From the NCBI GenBank assembly GCA_037127255.1, contig JBANSL010000004.1, positions 86,696,627 through 86,760,626 on the forward strand: a DNA stretch of 64,000 nucleotides. The letters run 5' to 3'. A program made the translations under genes and the position numbers. Position 1 is the first letter of the stretch; each line of letters starts with the position of its first letter. This DNA is from Persicaria tinctoria. Its lineage: Eukaryota; Streptophyta; Magnoliopsida; Caryophyllales; Polygonaceae. Shown piece after piece: positions 1 to 10,689 of the stretch. The notes beneath the pieces were generated by a model. The model did no database searches. It was not told where the DNA came from and was given only the letters and a program-made list of their open reading frames with translations.

Positions 1-37
1 TTTATATATTACTTTGTTTTACATTATCGAACCTTCA
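1..37 (+). repeat. 3' terminal 37 bp of the 5' LTR
   Basis: Matches 4958-4994 base for base and ends in TTCA, as the 3' LTR does. The remaining roughly 1 kb of the 5' LTR lies upstream of the window. Confidence 0.9.
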
Positions 38-39
38 AC

Positions 40-51
40 TGGTATCAGAGC
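40..51 (+). promoter_or_regulatory. Primer binding site (initiator Met-tRNA type)
   Basis: TGGTATCAGAGC begins two bases after the LTR end. This is the standard plant primer site complementary to the 3' end of initiator methionine tRNA, where minus-strand DNA synthesis starts. Confidence 0.9.
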
Positions 52-96
52 TTTACTCACTGCTTTTTGATCTAACAATCTTGTGAGTTTTCGATC

Positions 97-1899
97 ATGT
101 CTGGTGAAGCAAGCGGAGGATTTGCACAGGGAAGGTCTACCATCAGACCACCACTATTTGTAGGAAACAACTTTGTCCACTGGAGAGCATTGATGAAGAT
201 GTTCATTATAGATCAAGATCTGGAACTTTGGAACATTATAGAGAATGGTCCGAAGGTTCCAAAGAAAGACGGACCAAATGGAACCAAAATTGCGAAGAAG
301 GAGTCTGAATACATCCAAGCGGATCTTGAACTCGTCTCCAAAAACTACAGGGCTATTAACTTACTTTATTGTGGTCTTAGCACTGATGAGTTTAACCGTA
401 TTTCATCTTGTAGGTCAGCTAAAGAGATTTGGGACAAGCTGGTCGTCACCTATGAAGGAACCAGCCAAGTGAAGGACACAAAGATCAGCATCTTCCTTCG
501 AAAGTATGAACTCTTCAAAATGAAGCCTGATGAGTCCATTAAGGCCATGTTCACAAGGTTCACGGAAATCACGAACAACCTTGACTCTCTCGGCAAGACC
601 TTTGAGAATGTTGAGAAAGTAAGGAAGATATTGAGGTGTCTCCCAAAAGACAAATGGGGCCTGAAAGTGACAGCCATAGAGGAAGCCCAAGATCTCACCA
701 CTCTACCCCTTGATGACTTGCTTGGGAAGCTGATCACACATGAGATGATTCTTAATGAAGACGATGGAGAACTTCCAGCAAGCACTAAGAACTTGGCGCT
801 CAAGTCTAAGAAGGATGAACCCAAAGATGTGTCTGATTCTGAAGATGAGGACGATGATGAGGATGATCCCTTTGATCTCATTGCAAGGGGTGTTTCTCGA
901 ATCCTCAAGATGAAGAAGCAATTCAACAACAAAGATGGATCAGAGTCTTCTAAATTTCGAGGTAAGTCTCAATACAACAAATATGACAAGAAGACTAAAC
1001 CTTTGTCTTGTTTTGAATGTGGTGAAACAGACCATCTAGTGAAAGATTGCCCTCAAAAGACGAAGAGTCAGTCCAAGAAAGGTGATAGATGGAATGAGAA
1101 AGCCATGGTGGCAGCTTGGAGTGATTCCGACTCCGGTGACTCAGATGATGAGAAGGCCAACCTTTGTCTCATGGCCATAGGAGATGAATCCCATGATAAG
1201 CAACTTGAGGTAACCGTAAGAGAGCTTATGGCAAGTCCAAAAGAGGTACTATCGGAATTCCTTTCTAATATGATTGCCAATGAAGAGAAACTTATTGCTC
1301 AAACTAACACTCTTATCAGGAAAACCGTGGACCAGGAAAGAACTATTGAGGAACTGTCTAGGAGGGTCCAAAGTCTTGAAACTTCTTATTCAAGTCTTGA
1401 TATTAAAGTCAAGACGCTTGATTTAGAGAAATCTGAACTCAAGCAAGATCTCTCCTCTCTAAGAAATGAGCATCATGACTTAGAGAACGAGAAGATCTCC
1501 CTGAATAATAAGATTCAAGACCAACAGACAGCCCTTATAAGTTTTACCAAATCCAAAGGCACTCTTGATAGGATGTTGGGTGAGCAACAAAGTTCTCTAA
1601 ACAGAAGTGGTATTGGTTACAACCCGAGGTTTTTAAAGAAGCAACACATTACCACTTTTGTAAAGGCCAAAGGAAGCAGAACCTCTCCTATATGTCACCA
1701 CTGTGCTAGAAAGGGACATGTAAAAGAGACCTGCCCCTATAGAAGAAAGGATCCTCATATTATTCGCAATACATTTCCTATTCACTTGAAAAAAGAACGG
1801 ATAATGCAAGTTTGGGTTCCCAAAGGCACTATTTTACCAAATATGGTTTATCCCAATAAAGGATCTAAATTTGCTCACTGGTCTAGCCACAAAGGTTGA
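97..1899 (+). CDS. Copia Gag polyprotein
   Basis: An open frame of 600 residues starts at the first ATG after the primer binding site. The N-terminal half is of the UBN2/DUF4219 Gag type (about residues 20-230), followed by an acidic D/E-rich stretch near residues 245-258. A CCHC zinc knuckle (CFECGETDHLVKDC) lies at about 304-317. A long charged coiled coil spans about 395-500, and a second CCHC knuckle (CHHCARKGHVKETC) at about 533-546. Gag builds the cytoplasmic virus-like particle and packages element RNA. The frame is intact, but pol downstream is broken, so this copy could at most supply Gag. No envelope gene is seen. Confidence 0.88.
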   Translation: MSGEASGGFAQGRSTIRPPLFVGNNFVHWRALMKMFIIDQDLELWNIIENGPKVPKKDGPNGTKIAKKESEYIQADLELVSKNYRAINLLYCGLSTDEFNRISSCRSAKEIWDKLVVTYEGTSQVKDTKISIFLRKYELFKMKPDESIKAMFTRFTEITNNLDSLGKTFENVEKVRKILRCLPKDKWGLKVTAIEEAQDLTTLPLDDLLGKLITHEMILNEDDGELPASTKNLALKSKKDEPKDVSDSEDEDDDEDDPFDLIARGVSRILKMKKQFNNKDGSESSKFRGKSQYNKYDKKTKPLSCFECGETDHLVKDCPQKTKSQSKKGDRWNEKAMVAAWSDSDSGDSDDEKANLCLMAIGDESHDKQLEVTVRELMASPKEVLSEFLSNMIANEEKLIAQTNTLIRKTVDQERTIEELSRRVQSLETSYSSLDIKVKTLDLEKSELKQDLSSLRNEHHDLENEKISLNNKIQDQQTALISFTKSKGTLDRMLGEQQSSLNRSGIGYNPRFLKKQHITTFVKAKGSRTSPICHHCARKGHVKETCPYRRKDPHIIRNTFPIHLKKERIMQVWVPKGTILPNMVYPNKGSKFAHWSSHKG

Positions 1900-1952
1900 T
1901 GTTTGTTTTGCAGGTGATCACCAAGGTGAAGGAGCAAAAATGGATTATTTAT

Positions 1953-2130
1953 AAGTGGATGCTCGAGGCATATGAGTGGGAAGAGTTCTCTCTTTCATAA
2001 TCTAAAGGAGCAATCCACTGGAACAATCACTCTTGGTGACAAAGGAAAATGTGACATCGTTGGTATTGGTAGCGTTGGGAGTGATCATAACCATAGCATT
2101 AAATGTTTATCTTGTTAATGGTTTGAAGTA
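1953..2130 (+). pseudogene. Copia protease relic
   Basis: Starting near 1957 one frame reads SGCSRHMSGKSSLF, the flap after the catalytic aspartate of Copia proteases. The Asp codon expected in the DSG motif is altered (the bases just before read ATAAG) and the frame is lost near 2120, where the next pol segment continues in another frame. The usual segment linking Gag to protease is therefore broken. Confidence 0.7.
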
Positions 2131-2854
2131 TAATTTGCTTAGTGTTTCTCGACTATGTGATAGTATTAATGATGTTGGATTTAACAAGAAAAGATGTTTA
2201 GTGCGCAGAGAAGATACAGGTGAAATAGTTCTAATTGTCTATCGTTATAACAACATCTACGCCGTAAATGCTGATCAAGTGGCACAAGGAAGCTTAACCT
2301 GTCTAAAGGCTTTGACGGACGATCCAAAGCTCTGGCACAGGAGATTCGGTCATGTGAGTCCACATACACTACAGAAGCTTGTGTCCAAAGGGCTTGTAAG
2401 AGGACTACCTGAGATGGACTTCAAAGGTATTGATATGTGCAAAGCATGCACACGAGGTAAACAAACACGTAGCTCTTTCAAACCCAAAAAGGTTGTAAGT
2501 ACTTCTAGACCCCTTGAACTTTTACATATGGATTTATGTGGTTCTATACGAGTCAAATCTCCCAATGGTAAAAAGTACATGTTTGTTGTTATATTTGATG
2601 AATGCAATGACGGTTCTTTGAGTGAAAGTGTTGCAGATCTAGTTCTTAACATCTATGAAGAGAACGAGAAAGGTGATGATGCTGCTACCAAGAACACAGA
2701 GAAGAGGAACATGCAGGAACCGATTTTCAACACTGAAGAATTGGCCCAAGGTGTTGAAGATTCGTCCAAAGCCCTTGGTGTCCAATCCAACAGTGTTAAG
2801 ACGTCAGAAACTGCTGTAACTGAACCGAACAGATCCACGGAGTCAGGTAGATGA
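2033..2854 (+). pseudogene. Copia GAG-pre-integrase and truncated integrase
   Basis: The open frame carries the end of the protease region (VYLVNGLKYNLLSVSRLCD). It then has the GAG-pre-integrase zinc module (LWHRRFGHVSPHTL with a CKAC pair) and the start of the integrase core (LLHMDLCGSIRVKSPNGKKY). Similarity stops near 2600 at MFVVIFDE, and the text that follows is the acidic linker normally found between integrase and reverse transcriptase. The catalytic DDE core is therefore deleted. Integrase would insert the cDNA into the host chromosome; this fragment cannot. Confidence 0.85.
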
Positions 2855-3401
2855 GGCACTTCAGGAGCCACTTCTAGTTCTTCACACTCTTTAAAGGATA
2901 TCATCTCTGACCCTACTTCTAGTGTTCAAACTCGTTCTAAACTTAAAGATCTTTGTGCTTTTCACACGTTTGTTTCTCTTATTGAACCAAAGAAGGTAGA
3001 TGAGGCACTTCAGGAGCCAGACTGGATCATTTCTATGCAAAGTGAGCTTAACGAATTTGAAAGGAACAAAGTCTGGACCTTGAAGCCTAGGCCAAAGCAT
3101 CAATCAGTCATTGGCACACGATGGGTATTTCGGAACAAGCTAGATGAGAATGGTAAGATCATGAGGAACAAAGCAAGGCTTGTTGCTGAAGGCTACAATC
3201 AAGAGGAAGCATTCAAGGACCAAACATATTGATGTAAGGCATCATTTCATTGGAGACCATGTCGAAAAAGGTGATGTGTCCATATCATTTATTTCAACTG
3301 ATTATCAATGGACTGACATTTTTACTAAGCCTTTGGCAGAGGACAGGTTCACCTTCATTAGACATGAGATCGGAATGCTTAACAGGGATGCACTTTCGTA
3401 G
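2855..3401 (+). pseudogene. Copia reverse transcriptase / RNase H remnants fused by deletion
   Basis: From 3035 the frame encodes the start of the RVT_2 domain (NKVWTLKPRPKHQSVIGTRW, then RNKARLVAEGYNQEE). Directly after, near 3210, the frame changes to the far C-terminal RNase H tail (TKHIDVRHHFI, then DIFTKPLAEDRF). The polymerase palm with its YVDD motif and most of RNase H are absent. The junction looks like a single deletion within the element. Confidence 0.85.
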
Positions 3402-3952
3402 GGGGAGCTTTCCCTTTACGAAAGATAAGCTCTACTCAGTGTCAAGATCCTTGAACCTCATTTCAAAGGTTGTGAGCTGAATGGTAGAGCACATATAACG
3501 GATCAGATATGTTTGGTTGATATCTTATTAGGTATTTGATCACATATATTTTTAATGGATTTTTAACCTTCTTTATTTGTTACCGATTTTATTTTATCCG
3601 AGTATTGTTTATTTGTGGAATTTTTTTTTTTAAAATCGGATTAATCTTTTCTTGCCTTAAGATTTGAAAGGATGTTTTTGAAGTTTGAATTGTTTTAGTA
3701 AGCCTGATTTTGGAGAATATTTTTACCCTCCTCCCTTTGTTGAAAGACAAAAAGGGGGAGATGATTTGATGATGGTTTAGACTTTAAAACTATTTGGGTC
3801 TTGGAAGACCTTGTTTTTGTTTTACTTTGTTGGATGTTTTTCGTGTTAATCTTATGATCCAACATTCGTCTAACCCATGCAGGTACTTAGTCCGATTGTG
3901 CTTATGATATATCTGTTTGACTAAGTTGCAGGGATGCACAGGTTTTGTCTTT

Positions 3953-3967
3953 CACCAAGGGGGAGAT
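3953..3967 (+). promoter_or_regulatory. Polypurine tract
   Basis: A purine run (AAGGGGGAGA) ends immediately before the TG of the 3' LTR, where plus-strand DNA synthesis is primed. A second, similar tract (AAAAAGGGGGAGA) lies near 3749-3761. Confidence 0.8.
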
Positions 3968-4994
3968 TGATAACTCCACTCCCTTGATGAGAATCGGAAT
4001 AAGTTTCAAAGGCCTTGACAGTCTGTTCGTGTCAAAGGTCTTGGAGTTTTAACAGTATTGATGAAATACAAAACCTGTTCTATATGTTATTATGTCCGAA
4101 TATTATATTATGTTATTATATGCTTCCATATTATTATTATATATTCACTAACCTTTCAGGAAGCTATTTGAATTATATCTCCTTCCTTAAGCGTTCAAAG
4201 CTGAGAAAGATCAAATCGAGATCATGGCTTCCGAAGTTTCCAAAGATAGAAGATTGCGCTCAAGCCATGATCCTCTCTTAGCCGTTGGAGAAGATTCCTT
4301 CCTCAAGTGGCGCCGATGATCTTCACTATATAAAGGAGATGAAGAAGAGAGAGGACTGACGCACTTCAAGAATATCATTGCACAATCAGCCTTCAAGCAT
4401 ACTTCTCTCTTCAACGTGTTCTCTCTGCTTGTTCTTAAGAGTCTTATATTTTATTTCAAAGCATTTGAGAGATACACAGTGAGCTTATAGGATATATTTC
4501 GAGAGAGTGTTATACTCAAGAGTTTGTAACTCAGGAAGTTGACACTAGGCGATTGATTCACTAAGTGTAAGAGGATTGTACTAGATAGCATAGAGAGGTG
4601 GGGCTCTTCTAGATTGGTCTAGGACTCCAAGGGAACGTGAGTTGACTAGATTGCAATTGTATAGGAGAGAGGCTTCTCGGGGAGCTACTAGGATCCTAGG
4701 TCTTGTGAATCAATAAAAGCCGGTTGAATCCTAGGGTTGTGGAAGAACCCTAGGCGGGGACGTAGGCCAAGTTCGTGCCGAACCTCGTTAACAACTCGTT
4801 GCGTCCTTTACTTATTGCTTTACCTTATTTCCGCACTTGGTTCGAATTGTTTAACTTTGTGATTCAGGTTTTCTCAAAGGGTTTGGCACGAGCATCAAAA
4901 GTCTTGAGAATATCTGCGAAAATCCGGCATACTCTATTCAACCCCCCTTCTAGAGTATTTATATATTACTTTGTTTTACATTATCGAACCTTCA
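3968..4994 (+). repeat. 3' LTR of the Copia element (1027 bp)
   Basis: Begins TGATAACTCC right after the polypurine tract and ends TTCA, the point matched by the 5' LTR tail. It contains a TATA box (TATATAAAG, about 4327-4335) and an AATAAA polyadenylation signal near 4711, as expected for U3 and R. The 5 bases after it, ATCAG at 4995-4999, should be the right target-site duplication; the left one is outside the window. Confidence 0.9.
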
Positions 4995-7673
4995 ATCAGT
5001 TTAGAGGGATAAGCTTGTGTAATGTTAGCTTCAAGGCTATAACGAAAGTCATGGCTAAGAGATTGCAACCGCTGATGGAAAAGCTCGTTAGTCCGATGCA
5101 GGGTAGCTTTATCCCCGGTAGGTTGATCAATGATAACATTGTTATTGCACAAGAAGTTGTGCACTCGATGAAGAGGAAGAAGGGAGGTAAGGGTTGGGTT
5201 TGCTTCAAACTCGATCTGGAGAAAGCTTACGACCGTCTTAGTTGGGACTTCGTTGAAGACACGCTTGTATGGGCTAATTTTCCGGATATATGGATTAAGT
5301 GGATAATGGTTTGCATCAGAAGTACTAGAATGCAGGTTCTGTGGAACGGGGAAGTCTCGAGACAGTTTATTCCCTCTCGTGGGATCCATCAAGGTGACCC
5401 GATATCCCCTTACATCTTTGTGCTCTGTATGGAACGGCTAACCCACATAATTGGCCAAGCCGTGGAGAATGGTACCTGGAAGCCGGTGAGGATTGCTCGG
5501 AACGCCCCTGCCCTCTCTCATATTCTGTTTGCCGACGACATTCTGCTGTTTGCAGAGGCGTCGGTCGAACAGGTTAAGGTCATTGGGGAATGTATCGAGA
5601 GGTTTTGTGAGAGTTCGGGGCAAAGGGTCAGTTTGCAAAAATCTAAGTTTCTTGTCTCCCACAACGTCAAAAGGGATCTCAAGATCAGGATATAGGAAAC
5701 TAGCGGCATAGAGGCGACGGATGATCTGGGTACCTATCTGGGAGTTCCTCTGTTGCATAGAAAGGTGAGGGGTGCTGAGTTCGAATTCATTACCCGGAAA
5801 TTCGAAGCGAAGTTGTCGGGTTGGAAGTCGAATACCTTGAGCTTCGCGGGCAGAATTACTCTCATTAATGCAGTTTTGGGCTCCCTTCCGGTTTACTGCA
5901 TGGGCTCGATACTTCTCTCGACTGGTATTTGCAAGAAGATTGAACAAGTTTGTAGAGGTTTCCTTTGGGGGTCGACTAACGATAGAAGAAAAGTCCACAA
6001 AGTCGCATGGCAGGAGGTCACTCGTCCCAAGGATTTAGGGGGCCTCGGGATCAAAACTATGGAAGAGCTAAACTTAGCGCTGGTGGCAAAGCTTGGGTGG
6101 CGGTTTATTATGGAGGAGAGCAGCATTTGGAAAGATGTTCTGACCGGAAAATATATAGGGACGGCGCTGGGGAGGTCTTCGGGAGCGTCGCATGTGTGGA
6201 AAGGGATCCGCAAGGGGCTAGAGAAGGTCATAAATCCGGGTCTGAGGTGGATCATTAGGGATGGGAGAAGTGTGGATTTTTGGAGAGATAAATGGGCTAC
6301 GGAGGTGCCGCTCCAGCTCGTGAGAAGGGGTGACGCAAGGGACGTTTCGCAGATCAGCGTGGCGGATTTGTGGGAGGAAGGTGTGGGGTGGCATTGGGAT
6401 TGTCTTAGCACGATGCTCCCGGAGGAAGCCCTGCTGAGATTGGCACCGTTGGCGGTCACGGAGGGGGAAGATATCCCGAGTTGGGAGGCCACCATGGACG
6501 GGGAGTATTTGGCGAGTTCTGGATATAGAGCGGTGAGTTGGTGGAACAACTGGCAAGGCAACGATTTTGGCTTTTACAAGGCGGTTTGGAACCTGAATGT
6601 GAATGAAAGAATTCGGGCTTTCATGTGGACCATAAGCAAAGGTGGTGTGATTACGAATGCGGAGCGAGTTCGTAGAGGCTTCGCGACTTTAGCTAGCTGT
6701 CCGGTATGTAAACGTTTCGATGAAACTTTGGGTCATTTATTTAAAGAATGTGATGATGCGAAAACTTTGTGGCTGCAGGTACGAAATTCAGGAACTATGA
6801 GGCAAAGCTGGGGCCTCCCGTTCGCTGCGTGGTTTAGAGAAAATGTGACGTCTAAGGAGAGCTTCGAAGGAGGAAGCTGGAGCGAGTTCTTCGCAATCGC
6901 GTTGTGGAGTCTGTGGAAGCGGCGGAACGAGGTAGTCTTCAGAGATGGAAGCCAGCGTGACGTGACGAAATCGGAGTGCAGCAGGACCATGAAGGAATAT
7001 AGGGAAGCCAAGGGGAAGCTCGGTAGGGGCTCTCAGTGCATCCGGAAAGAGCCAAGGGAGATAAGATGGGACCGGCCTGATCAAGGATGGGTTAAGGTGA
7101 ACACGGATGGGTCTGTTCGAGATGGGATCCATGCCGCTGCAGGTGGGGTGGTCCGTGACGATGAGGCGAAATGGATTGGCGGGTTTGCATACCACATAGG
7201 CTCGTGCTCCCCTCTAATGGCGGAAGGTTGGGGCATCTTGAAAGGCTTGGAGCTGGCCTGGAACTTGGGTTGCAAGAAGATTATTATCGAATCGGATTCG
7301 GAGTTGTGTATTAAGCTGATGGCAGGTAGGGTCAATCCCTCCCATCCGCTGTCCAGCCTGGTGGTCGCCTGCCATGGCTTTTTGCGTAGAGACTGGTCCG
7401 TCCAGTTTCGTCATTCTTTTCGCGAGACAAACTCGGTTGCAGACAAGCTGGCTGAGTTGGCCTTGTCCTTGCCGATCGGCTGCCACCAGTTACTTTCACC
7501 CCCTGGTCTGGTAGCCGATCTGCTGCTGCTTGACGAAATTGGAAGGACTTGGACTAGATATTGTGTGGTGTGATGTGTTTTTGATTTTTCTGGGGTGTAA
7601 AACTATTTCTGCTTATTTATTTGATTAACGGTTTGGGGAGTCGCTTCTCCCCATTTGCCCACCAAAAAAAAAA
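4995..7673 (+). mobile_element. 3' part of an L1-type LINE, split by the Copia insertion
   Basis: Right after the Copia LTR comes the middle of a LINE ORF2, then its RNase H domain, a short 3' UTR and a pure A tail at 7664-7673. The 5' part (endonuclease and reverse transcriptase N-terminus) would lie upstream of the Copia element, outside the window. The 3' UTR holds a perfect hairpin (GGGGAG, six-base loop, CTCCCC at 7635-7652) twelve bases before the tail. Confidence 0.93.
4997..7573 (+). pseudogene. LINE ORF2: reverse transcriptase, zf-RVT and RNase H
   Basis: The frame runs from FRGISLCNV (motif 0/1 of plant LINE reverse transcriptases) through KLDLEKAYDRLSW, GIHQGDPISPY and the catalytic FADDILLF at about 5528. 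It continues through YLGVPLL, the zf-RVT cysteines (CPVCKR, then GHLFKEC) and a C-terminal RNase H domain (VNTDGSVRDG, IIIESDSELC). The only break is a TAG at 5693-5695; the next ORF from 5753 is in the same frame. ORF2 copies LINE RNA by target-primed reverse transcription. With its N-terminus displaced and a stop in the thumb region, this copy is dead. Confidence 0.92.
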
Positions 7674-7732
7674 CATTATTGTCACCCCCATGGTATGCAT
7701 TCACATATTTGCAAGTTGAGATTAATCAAATA

Positions 7733-8012
7733 CCCCCTCCGTCTCGAAAAACAAGTCGTTTTAGACTAGTTTAGTTGTATCAAAATACATGTCGTTTTAG
7801 GTTTTCTAGGTGGGGATGTTAATGATTTATATTGGTTTTTGTGTTGTTGACTTTTTAAAAGATTTTGATTGGTTAAAAAAATATAATGGGTATTTAAAAA
7901 CAATAAAATTAATTTAAAAAGTTAGTGGAAGGATGATGTTGATTGATGGGTGGATGTTTTATTAAAACTAGTGCACAATGCTAAAATGACTTAAATTTTG
8001 AGACGGGGGGAG
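7733..8012. mobile_element. Stowaway-like MITE (Tc1/mariner), 280 bp
   Basis: The ends are inverted repeats: CCCCCTCCGTCTC at the left and GAGACGGGGGGAG at the right. They are flanked by TA on both sides (7731-7732 and 8013-8014), the target duplication of mariner elements. The interior is AT-rich and non-coding. Confidence 0.85.
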
Positions 8013-8102
8013 TAGTAATTAATAGAAAAAGGATATTATTTTTTTATCTTAGTCCAGTTCGATCGACTCAGTCGCTCTACATCTAGAGATCGGGTACTGT
8101 AT

Positions 8103-8905
8103 TGTTGGACAGTAATTCATATTTCAAATACATGAATATGTGTTTTGGGCTAAAAAATGGAATGTTTCGAAAAATGAAATGTTTCGAAAATTGTGGAATG
8201 TAGCAGAAGTCCCTGGAACATGGTGGAATAGCTAGAAGTATATGGAAGAGTGTAGAAGACTCTGAAAGTGTGTAGAACCTTATAGAAGGTTCCGGAACCG
8301 TGAAGAGTCTAGGTGTGCCCAGACTAGTGTAGAATTCTCCGGAAGCTTGAAGAACATTATGAAAATATATGGAGGAGTGAGGAGTCTAGAAGGATAGAGA
8401 TCATTCTAGTGTTGGAGTATTCTAGAGATGTTTTAGGACTCTCATTGTAAGGGAAGACATGACCTATAAATAGGCATAAGGAGAACATGTTGTAAGTGAG
8501 CTGGCGAGATGAGTGCTCCTCCAAAATGAGTGTGAGCATGTGAGGTGTTGTGTAGCCTAGTATGTGATCGATCGAGCACGAGGGCGTCTCGATCACATAC
8601 TAGTGAGTGTAAGTCCTAGTGTGTGATCGATTGAGAATGGGGGTGTGTCTCGGTCGTATACTAGAGTGTATGGGTTGGTCAATAGGTGTGATCGATTGAG
8701 CATGAGGGCGTCTCGATCACACGAGTGTGGGATCCACCAAAGAGCGAGGTTAGTCTCTTGAGTCGAGTGGCGTACGTGATTCTTGTATTTGTGAGAGGTG
8801 TACGTGTGTACATAATATATAATACAAGTTCTCATTTGTAAGTTGAGTCTGATCCACCCGAGTCACTTGTGATCGAGTGTTAGCTACCCCCGTTTTTCCC
8901 TAACA
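8103..8905 (+). mobile_element. Solo LTR, 803 bp, with perfect TGTAT duplication
   Basis: The block starts TGTTGGACAG and ends CCCTAACA, classic LTR ends, and is flanked by TGTAT at 8098-8102 and again at 8906-8910. A TATA box (CCTATAAATAGG, about 8463-8474) sits mid-element. The 3' half contains three diverged copies of a unit built around GTGATCGATYGAG ... TCTCGATCACA (about 8565-8720). No internal coding region is present, so the element was reduced by LTR-LTR recombination. Confidence 0.9.
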
Positions 8906-9045
8906 TGTATGACCCATTTAAGGGGTTGACCCTCCCACTCACAAGCGACTCCATATTTTCAAGTGGATTAGAATTTCGAACTTCGAACCTCTTGACATAA
9001 GATGTAGCCCCACAACCACTACACCAAATTGTGATTGGTAATTTG
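8906..9045 (-). mobile_element. tRNA-derived SINE candidate
   Basis: Read on the minus strand there is a pol III A-box-like string (TGGTGTAGTGG, near 9025) and about 40 bases later a B-box (GAGGTTCGAAGTTCGA, near 8985). The sequence adjoins the right TSD of the solo LTR. I found no clear duplication of its own, so the limits are approximate. Confidence 0.5.
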
Positions 9046-9890
9046 CATTCATTTAGATATATACCTTGTAACATCAAAGCACAAGATCTTGGAGGACTTT
9101 GAAAGTAGTCTACCCGATTCAATGATATAAACCATGGCTATGCAAGGTTGCAACATTTCCATATTGGTCGCATAGTAAGTGAACTTCTAAGTACAAACTT
9201 TAATATTCATACTTATTAGTAGGAAGATAATTTTTTTTTAAAAAAGTTGATATATATATATATATATATATAATATTTTATTTTTATCGATCATCATAAA
9301 AAAAACGTATATAAATAGTAAGCAACATGTTTTCCTAAACCAAGAGAGTACAAATATGTGAGTGGATTTTTGTCAAAATTAAAGTGCAATAATTTTCACG
9401 GTGATTTTATCCGTAAGCAAACACCACAGATGTTTGCATATTTGGAGTGGGTTAAAAACTACAGAATTTCTATCCTATGTTCCAAGGGCATATGATAAGA
9501 GATCAAACTGGGAATTATTTCCCATAGATACACCAGGTTTAGCCATTTTTAAATTAGATAATGGGGTTCACCCATTTCCTTTTAGGGTTTTCTTTCCCAA
9601 TGAAGTAATCTTATTCTATACCCTTGGGGCACACAATAGACAAACCATAAAAACTATGAATTATGAACTTTTTCAACCAAATAGACAAGTTAAGTTCATT
9701 TACTACCCCAACTTAAAAACCTCTTATCATTAAGCAAACAAATTTATAATATAGCTAAAGTTGAAAAAATAAATTTAAATAGTTTTGATTCTAAAATTTT
9801 AAAAATAATTATAAGTGTGTTTTATCAAAAATAGAAATAAATCTCATAATTTAGGGTTTATCTGTCTCTTTTATTTTTGAAACGGAAAGA
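9046..9890. other. AT-rich intergenic DNA
   Basis: Contains a (TA)n run at about 9250-9272. The 110-codon frame at 9401-9733 has no motif or family resemblance that I recognise and is not called a gene. Nothing else is seen. Confidence 0.6.
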
Positions 9891-9899
9891 AATTCGAGA

Positions 9900-10008
9900 A
9901 ACCATTCCATAATGGTTCAGTCGGAACGGATTTGAGTGTAGTACCCAAAGACCCTTAATTCAAACCCCGCCGGATAACCTCTCTCTATTTATCAAAATTA
10001 AGAAAAGG
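9900..10008 (+). mobile_element. Short SINE, family I, copy 1
   Basis: Contains TGGTTCAGTCGGAA (A-box-like) and AATTCAAACCC (B-box-like), and is flanked by AATTCGAGA at 9891-9899 and 10009-10017. Its body aligns by eye with the element at 26500-26625. Confidence 0.65.
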
Positions 10009-10017
10009 AATTCGAGA

Positions 10018-10338
10018 TGCCAAAAAGATCATCCAACAAATGACAAACAAATTATTGAAGATCGACAATGGAAAAACCGTTATTAATAAGAATAAAAAAA
10101 AACAAATGGCAAATATAAATCATCTAAAATTACTCCACCAAGAAAAATAGCTAGAGAGAGAAAAACAACATGTTTTAAAAACGTGCAAAAGATGATAGAA
10201 ACAATGTGTCTTATCTATTCGTCTCTTATTATATTCCACATAGACGAAACTAAAGTCACAAGCACAATAGATTTTGGGCCCACGAAGCCCATTTGTCGCA
10301 GAGCCCATTTCACGGCATAATCGTTCCATTATTAAATA
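10018..10338. other. Intergenic, no feature seen
   Basis: AT-rich non-coding sequence between a SINE and a MITE. Nothing recognisable. Confidence 0.5.
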
Positions 10339-10573
10339 CTCCATCCGTTCAAATATGTAAGATCATTTACTTTTCGGCACGTAGTTTAAGGAGTTAAATA
10401 TTATATAAAATATTGATTTTTTTAAAATTATTTTTTTACATTTGAATACTTATTAATAAAAAATGTTATATTGTAAAAAATTAATTTTAAAAAAATTAAT
10501 ATTTTATATAGTATTTAGCTCCTTAACCTACGTGCCAAAAAGTAAAAGATATTATATTTCCGAACGGAGGGAG
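10339..10573. mobile_element. Stowaway-like MITE, 235 bp, near palindromic
   Basis: Starts CTCCATCCGTTC and ends GAACGGAGGGAG, with TA on both sides (10337-10338, 10574-10575). The two halves are inverted copies over most of their length, including ACGTAGTTTAAGGAG against CTCCTTAACCTACGT. Confidence 0.87.
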
Positions 10574-10689
10574 TATGATTTTCATGTCAAATCTTTGGGT
10601 ATATTTATTATTTAGTGCCATTATTAAATATGATTTTCGAGCATAGCAACTTGAACATCAGACCAAAGATTTGGGAATCACTCCATTTA

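Larger units (their letters stand above)
1..4994 (+). mobile_element. Copia-type LTR retrotransposon, internally deleted, 5' LTR mostly outside the window
   Basis: The first 37 bases are identical to the last 37 bases of the LTR at 3968-4994, so the window opens on the tail of the 5' LTR. A primer binding site, a large gag, degenerate pol pieces in Copia order (protease, integrase, reverse transcriptase, RNase H) and a polypurine tract follow. The large gag with two CCHC knuckles and a coiled coil recalls the SIRE/Maximus lineage, which is an inference. Most of the integrase core and nearly all of the reverse transcriptase are missing, so the copy is non-autonomous. It lies inside a LINE ORF2 whose reading continues directly after 4994. 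Confidence 0.93.

Noticed and set aside
5893..6561. 222-codon minus-strand frame inside the LINE
   Set aside because: Shadow of the LINE ORF2 zf-RVT region; no motif of its own.
9401..9733. 110-codon frame
   Set aside because: No family resemblance, AT-rich, no promoter or splice context.
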